Origin: Micromonospora zingiberis
Lineage (GTDB): Bacteria > Actinomycetota > Actinomycetes > Mycobacteriales > Micromonosporaceae
DNA length: 60,476 nucleotides
NCBI RefSeq assembly: GCF_004331455.1
Contig: NZ_SJJR01000028.1
Span: 1 to 60,476 of the forward strand
Direction: 5' to 3'
Within the stretch, counting starts at the first letter, position 1; each line of letters begins with the position of its first letter. The notes beneath the pieces were generated by a model. That model was not told where the DNA came from. It searched no databases and was given only the letters and a program-made list of their open reading frames with translations. Positions 9,301-15,300 of the stretch are shown here, in pieces. The position numbers and the translations under genes are program-made.

Positions 9301-12300
9301 CCGGTCGTACGCCTGTCGGCTGCCGTCGGTGAACTCCACCAGGAAACCGCCGTCGACCGTGTGCCGGAGGCTGACGATCTCCCGCAGCGTCTGTTCGACC
9401 TGGCTGCCTACCGACTCGGCGTAGGCACCGACATCGGGCAGGGTGTTGCGCCGGTTGTAGCCGCCACCGAAGCTGTACCGCATCCGCGCCTCGGCGTCGT
9501 GCGCCGGATCGCCGGTCAACTGGTCCGGTGGTGGCTCCATGGCCCGCGCCGACCAGTCGACACTCCCGGCCGGGGACGCCACGGCCTGCTCGACGTCCCA
9601 AGCGCCGGAGGCACCCGCGCCGAAGACGAGCACCCGGTCACCGGGGCGGTAGGCGTCGGCCAGGTTCTGGCCCCCGAACTCGACCGGTGGCGCGGACAGG
9701 CGCGGGTCACCGAACGAGCCGTCCGGCGCGTGCCCGAGCCGGCCGCGTACCTCGTCGGAGAGCGCGTCGAGGTCCACCGGCCCGCCGTCCGGGTCGAAGA
9801 CCTGCCCGGTCGAGGGGTCGACGGCGTACCCGGAGAGCGGGTCGACCACCAGTGGATCGGTCGGCCGCCCGGCGAGGTCCGCCAGCAGCGGCGGGGCCTG
9901 GGCACCGAGGACGGTTCGTACGGCCGGCGCAAGCGTGTCCGGGGCGACCGGGGTGCCGTCGGGAGCGCGGAACACCGGAGTCGGTCCGGACCGGTCGACG
10001 CGGTAGCCGGTCGTCGGGTCGACGTACTGGCCGGTGGTGGTGGCCGGCGCGCTCGGCACCCGGGAGGGACCGGGTCCGGACGCGACGTCGACGGACGCGG
10101 TGTAGAACTCCCGCCCGCCGACGGTGACCCGGAAGTTCGCGCCGTCGGGCCACCCGGCGTCGACCGGGCGGGGCGTGATCGCGGTCGCCGTGCCCTGGTA
10201 GGTCGGCATCGCGTGCAACGCCCGCGCCGCGCCGACCGCGTCGGCGAAGACGTCGGACGGGGTGAACTGGGTGCCCTCCTCGGACAGGTCGGCCGGTTGG
10301 AACGGCATCCCGGGAAGCTCCAGCTCCGACGGGATCTGCCCCATCAGCAGGGCCTGCCGATCCGCCCACGGGTCGTGTCCCTGGGAGACGCAGAGCACCG
10401 GTGGCACGCCGGTCCCGGTGTCGGCGGCGGCACCCATGGTGACGAAATCGGCGGTCGCGGCCCAGCCACCACCGATCACCAGTCGGCCGAAGACATGCTC
10501 GGGTGCGGCGTCCAGGGCCGCGTCGACCCGGGCGGTCAGGGCGAGGTCGGCATCGTTGCGCAGGGCGGTGGCCTGCTGTGCCCAGGTACGGGCTTCGGCC
10601 CGGATCGCCGACTGCGCGGCCCGCAGGTCCGCGACGATCTGCTGTCCGCCACCCGTCGCGTGCCCGATCAGGCCCTCGACCGCTGGGGCGGCCGGACCCA
10701 GGTGACTCCGGATCAGTTCGAGTCGGGCCTGCGCCGCCGCCGGCCCGACCACCGGCACGTTGCCGCCGAGCCCGTGTACGGCGTGCGTCGGGTCCTGCTC
10801 CACCAGGCCGGACGCGACGAGCAGGCTCAACGCCTCGGCCCGTAGCTGGCCGGCCCGGGTCGGATCGGGGGTCGCGGTGCTGTCGGCGAGAACGACCCGC
10901 AGCTCGGCGAGGCGACCGATGTCCCGCGCGGTGAGGATGCGATTGCCGTCGTGCTCGGGCCGGGCGCCCTCGGCGAGCGCCGTGGTGGCGTCGGTACGCA
11001 GGTCGACGACTCGTTCCTGGGCGACCGCGTCCACCTCTGCCAGCATCGCGACCACCGCCCGGCGGACGTGGTCGGGATGCGCACCGGTGGAGACCTGCAC
11101 CACGGCACCGTCGGCGGTGTACCCGACGGTGGCGACCGGCACGATCGGCACCCCGGCCGGCGGGTCGGTCAACTCGATCCGTACCTGGTAGGGGCCATCG
11201 GCCAGGTCCAGGGTGACGGTGCCGGCGGCCGGGCCCACGCTCGCCTGCGCGGGCAGTGGGCCACTGGTCAACGCCGCCTGAACGGCCTCGGCGGTACGGG
11301 TGGCGTCGACGTCGAGCAACGCACCGCCGAAGGTCGTACCGGCGGCGGCCTGCCGCAGGTCGGGCCCGTCGGCGGCGGTCGTGCCGGAGTTGGGGTCCTG
11401 CGGCCCCACCGGTCCGTCGGGGCCGGCCGGGCTGGCGTCCGTCAGGCCGTCAGGGTTGGCCGGGCGGGCGGCGTCGGTCAGGCCGTCGGGGCTGGCCGGG
11501 CCTGGGGCGTCCGTCAGGCCGTCGGTTCCGGTTCGGGCCAGACCTGCCGACCCTTGATCCGGCCCTCGCGTCGCGCCTGGGCGTACTCCTCCATGATCCG
11601 TCGCGGTGGCAGGCTGGAGTGGACCGTGATCACTCCCGTCCGGTCGATGATGTAGCTCCCCTGGCCGACGTGCATCCCCGAGGCCCGTTCCGGCACCGAG
11701 AGCCTCTCCCGGGCCAGCCAGCCGAACTCGAACTCCCGAAGCACGATCGGATTCCGGGTCCCCAGCAACTGGCTGATCAGCGTCAGCGCCTCGTCCTCGG
11801 TCAACTCGCCCCTCTCCGTCAGGCACCATCATCGCCCACAGGGCGTGGGTGTCCCGCACGTCGGCGGCCGGCATGTCCACCGACGCCGTCCCCGTCTGGG
11901 GATCCCACCACACCGGTGCGTCGGCGTCGGCCGGGAAGACGATCACGAAGGCGTGTGAGCCGTCCACCTCGGGTCGGCCGTTCTCGTCGAGTACGACGTT
12001 CCCGGCGCCGTCGAGGTAGAGCCAGTCGGCCACCACCAGCGCCGACGCTCCGGGGCCGGCGTCGGCCACCTGCTGGTACAGCTCGGCGTACTGGGCGGCC
12101 ACCGCGTAGGCACGAGACGACAGGTCGGCGGGCAGGCTGTCCGGGCCGCCGATCCACTGCCCGCCGATCCACGCCTCGGCCCGGTCCAACCCGCCCCGCT
12201 CGCCGGAGAGCCGGTCGATCGAACCGTCGTCGAGTCGGTCCGGCCAGCGCGGGCGCGACACCTGCGGATCACCGTGGAAACTGGCCAGCGCCGACAGCGA

Positions 12301-15300
12301 ACTGTCCAGGCAGTTGTTGCCCCGGCCCGGCTGGTCCGGCCCGCCGTCGTTGACCAACCGGCCGTACGGGTGGGTGGACGGATCGGCGAAGACGGCGTAC
12401 CCGTACGAGGTGGCCAGGCTGGCGGCCAGGTCATCGTGGAAAGCGGCGTCCTCCAGCGGGGCCAGCTCACCCGGCCCGAACCGTCGACTCTCGGCCAGCG
12501 ATGACGCGGAGCCGGCCTGGTTCAGGCCGTCGGTTCCACCTTGGGCCAGACCTGGCGACCAGTTGTCCGGCCCGCCCGGCGGGCCGCCGCGTACTCCCTG
12601 ATCAGCAGCGGGACCGGCAGGCTGGTCTGGACCGTGACCACTCCGGTCCGGTCGATGATGAAGCTCCCCTGGCCCAGCGCTCGGCCCTGTGCCCGTTCCT
12701 GGGGAGACAGCTGCTCCCTCGCCAGCCAGCCGAACTCGAACGGATGCAGCTCGATCTCGTTCGGCGTGCCCAGCAGGCGCTTGATCAGTGCCAGGGCCTC
12801 GTCCTCGGTCACCCGGAACCCCCTTGTCGCTCGGATCGGTGGACTCACCGCCCGGGTCGGTCCCGCGCTCTGCGCCTCCACGATCAGCTTGACCGGCGGG
12901 CCGGTCGGGTCGTCCGGTCTCCGCAGGAGGAAGTAGCCGAACGTCGGCGCCGCCATGCGGACCCCCGAGCAGGTCAGGCCCGAGACCGGGCAGGGTCTGG
13001 TCGGGGCTGGTGGCAGGGGTGTCGGCCGGCGCGGTCGAGTCCGGGGGTGCCGGTGGCCGGATGTCACTCTCCGTCACCATTGGACGGAGCGGATCGCCCT
13101 CGGCGTCGAGCACGATCGACCAGACATCGCCCGGTCCGCTGTGCACCGGGCCGGTGTCAGAGGTCAGCTGGTTCTGACCGTCAAGCCAGATGATGGTGCC
13201 GTCGTGGTTGACCGCGTTCCAGGTGTGTGCGCCGTTGCCGCTCGGCAGGGTGGTGACGATCAGGGCCGCCGAGCCGGGACCGGCGGTACGGAGCGTGGCG
13301 GCGACCGCCTCCAGCCCCGCGATGCCGGCGCCCTGGTGGGCGAAGTTGGAGCGCAGCGCCTGCTCCTGCCGCGCGGTGCTGCCCTGCTCCACTTCTGCCG
13401 CGACAGCGGTCGGCGCCGCCACCTCTGGCCGACCGAACCAGGTCGCCAGAACGGAGAGCCCCACGTCCGCACAGTTCTTGTCGCGCCCCGGGACGGTCGG
13501 ACCGCCATCGTTGACCAGGCGCGCCCAGGGTCCGACGCGTGGGTCCGGGTGCACCAGCGGTCGACCGGTCGCCGGGTCGCGAGGTACGACCGAGTCGAGT
13601 GCCTGCTGGTCGGCCGGGTCCGGGGGAATCAGGCCCTCGGGATGGCCGTACGGCCGGCTGTCACTCAGCGGCAGGCCGTTGCCCACCACACCCGGGACGG
13701 GCGGCTGGTAGATCTGGGTGTCCCGCTGTGGGTCAGCCACCGGCTCGATGTTGAACTGTGGCAGGAAGTGTGCGCAGGAGCGGCACGGCGGCCGGTGATG
13801 GCCGAGATCGTAGAGAACATTGTTCTGTCGGGCTGGCTTGACCTGATGCGTGATGATCCTCGCGCCGCTCAGCGCGTCCAGCGCGTACTGCTCGAAGGTG
13901 CCGGGCTCACCCGCTTCCCGCCACTGCGTTTCGAGCCGATAGAGCTGGTCCGAGACCAGGGCCACCTCGGCGCACTTGCCGTGCCCACTGCCGGTCCCGT
14001 CCGGCAGCGCCGCCGCCGTGCGGTCCAGGGCGGCCTGGGCGAGCGGATGCACTGCCGGCTGGGTCACCGGATCCGTGCCCTTGTTGGCGGTCATGCTGGT
14101 GTGCGTGGTGATCCCACCGTCGGGCATCAGCAGGGCACCGGCGGTGCCGGGCTGCTTGGCCCGCGAGATCGCGGTGTCCTTCACCGCCCGCCGGGCGGTC
14201 TCGGCGAGCGTCCGCGACGCCTCGATCAGCGCCTCCGGGCCGGTGGGGTCGCCGTCGACGGTCGTGGGGTCCAGCTGCCAGCTGTGCGTGCCACGCCCGG
14301 TGGGTCCCGTCGAGCGCCGGAGGGTATCCGGGTTCACCCGGCCGCCGTCGACAGTCGGCGGGGTCGGGCCACCCGGCTGGGTCGTCCCGGTGCTGCCCGG
14401 CACCGCGACGACGACCGGCCCGCCGGTTGCCGACCGGTCGACCGGATCCGTCCGGTTCGCAGTGGGGTCCGTGACACCGTCCGCAGTCGCGGGCGTGATC
14501 CTCGGCTCGGCAGCCGAGGGCGCCGGGGTGGCGTTCGGGTCGGTGCCCGCCGTTTCGGCCGGAACCGTCGGGTCGACCGAGGTACGCCCGGCGGGTGGGC
14601 TGGCGCTGGGCTGCCCGGTGGTGGTGGCGCCGGCCGGTGGGGCGAGCGAGACCGATCCCGCCGCGTTCGCTGCGGTGATGTTGGCCGGTGTCCTCGGGGC
14701 TGGTGCCGGCTGCGTGCTGGTGTTGCCGGTCGCGGGCGGGCTGGTGGTTGCGGTGGCGGGCGGGCTGCTCGTGCTGGTTGCCGGCGTACCGGTCGCGGCG
14801 GTGGACGGGACGTTTGTCGTCGGGGTGACGACAGTCGCAGCTGATGGCGCGCCGGTCGCCGGCACCGGGTTCACCGTGGCGGCGGGCCCGGCCGGGGTGA
14901 CGCCGCCCGGCGTGGGTCCGGCGACCGGAGCGACGCTGCCCGGCGCAGGACCGGCGACCGGAGCGACGGGCGGCGCACCGGGCAGCACGGCCGGGACGGA
15001 ATCGACGGCAGCCGGATCGGTCCGGGCGTCGGCCGGGCCGACGAAGCCCCGGCCCGCACCGGCAGAGTCCGCCACCGGGCCGGCATGGCCGGGATCGACT
15101 ACCGGACCAGCATGGGCGGAGTCCGCGACCGGACCGACGCTGCCGGTACGCCCGGCGCCGGTCGAGGTGTCGACAAGGGCCGCCTGGGCGCTGCCCGATG
15201 CTGACTCTGCCGGCGGCCCGCCGTCGCCCCGGTCCGCCACGCTCACCTGCTCGGGCGAGCCGGTCGAGGCGCGGTCGGTGCCGGGCGCGTCGCCGACCGG

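Noticed and set aside
9016..10845. Plus-strand open frame (609 codons) opposite the flavoprotein-like module
   Set aside because: Composition typical of antisense frames; no motif, no ribosome site. Only the LRR gene at 8095 is convincing on this strand within the toxin.
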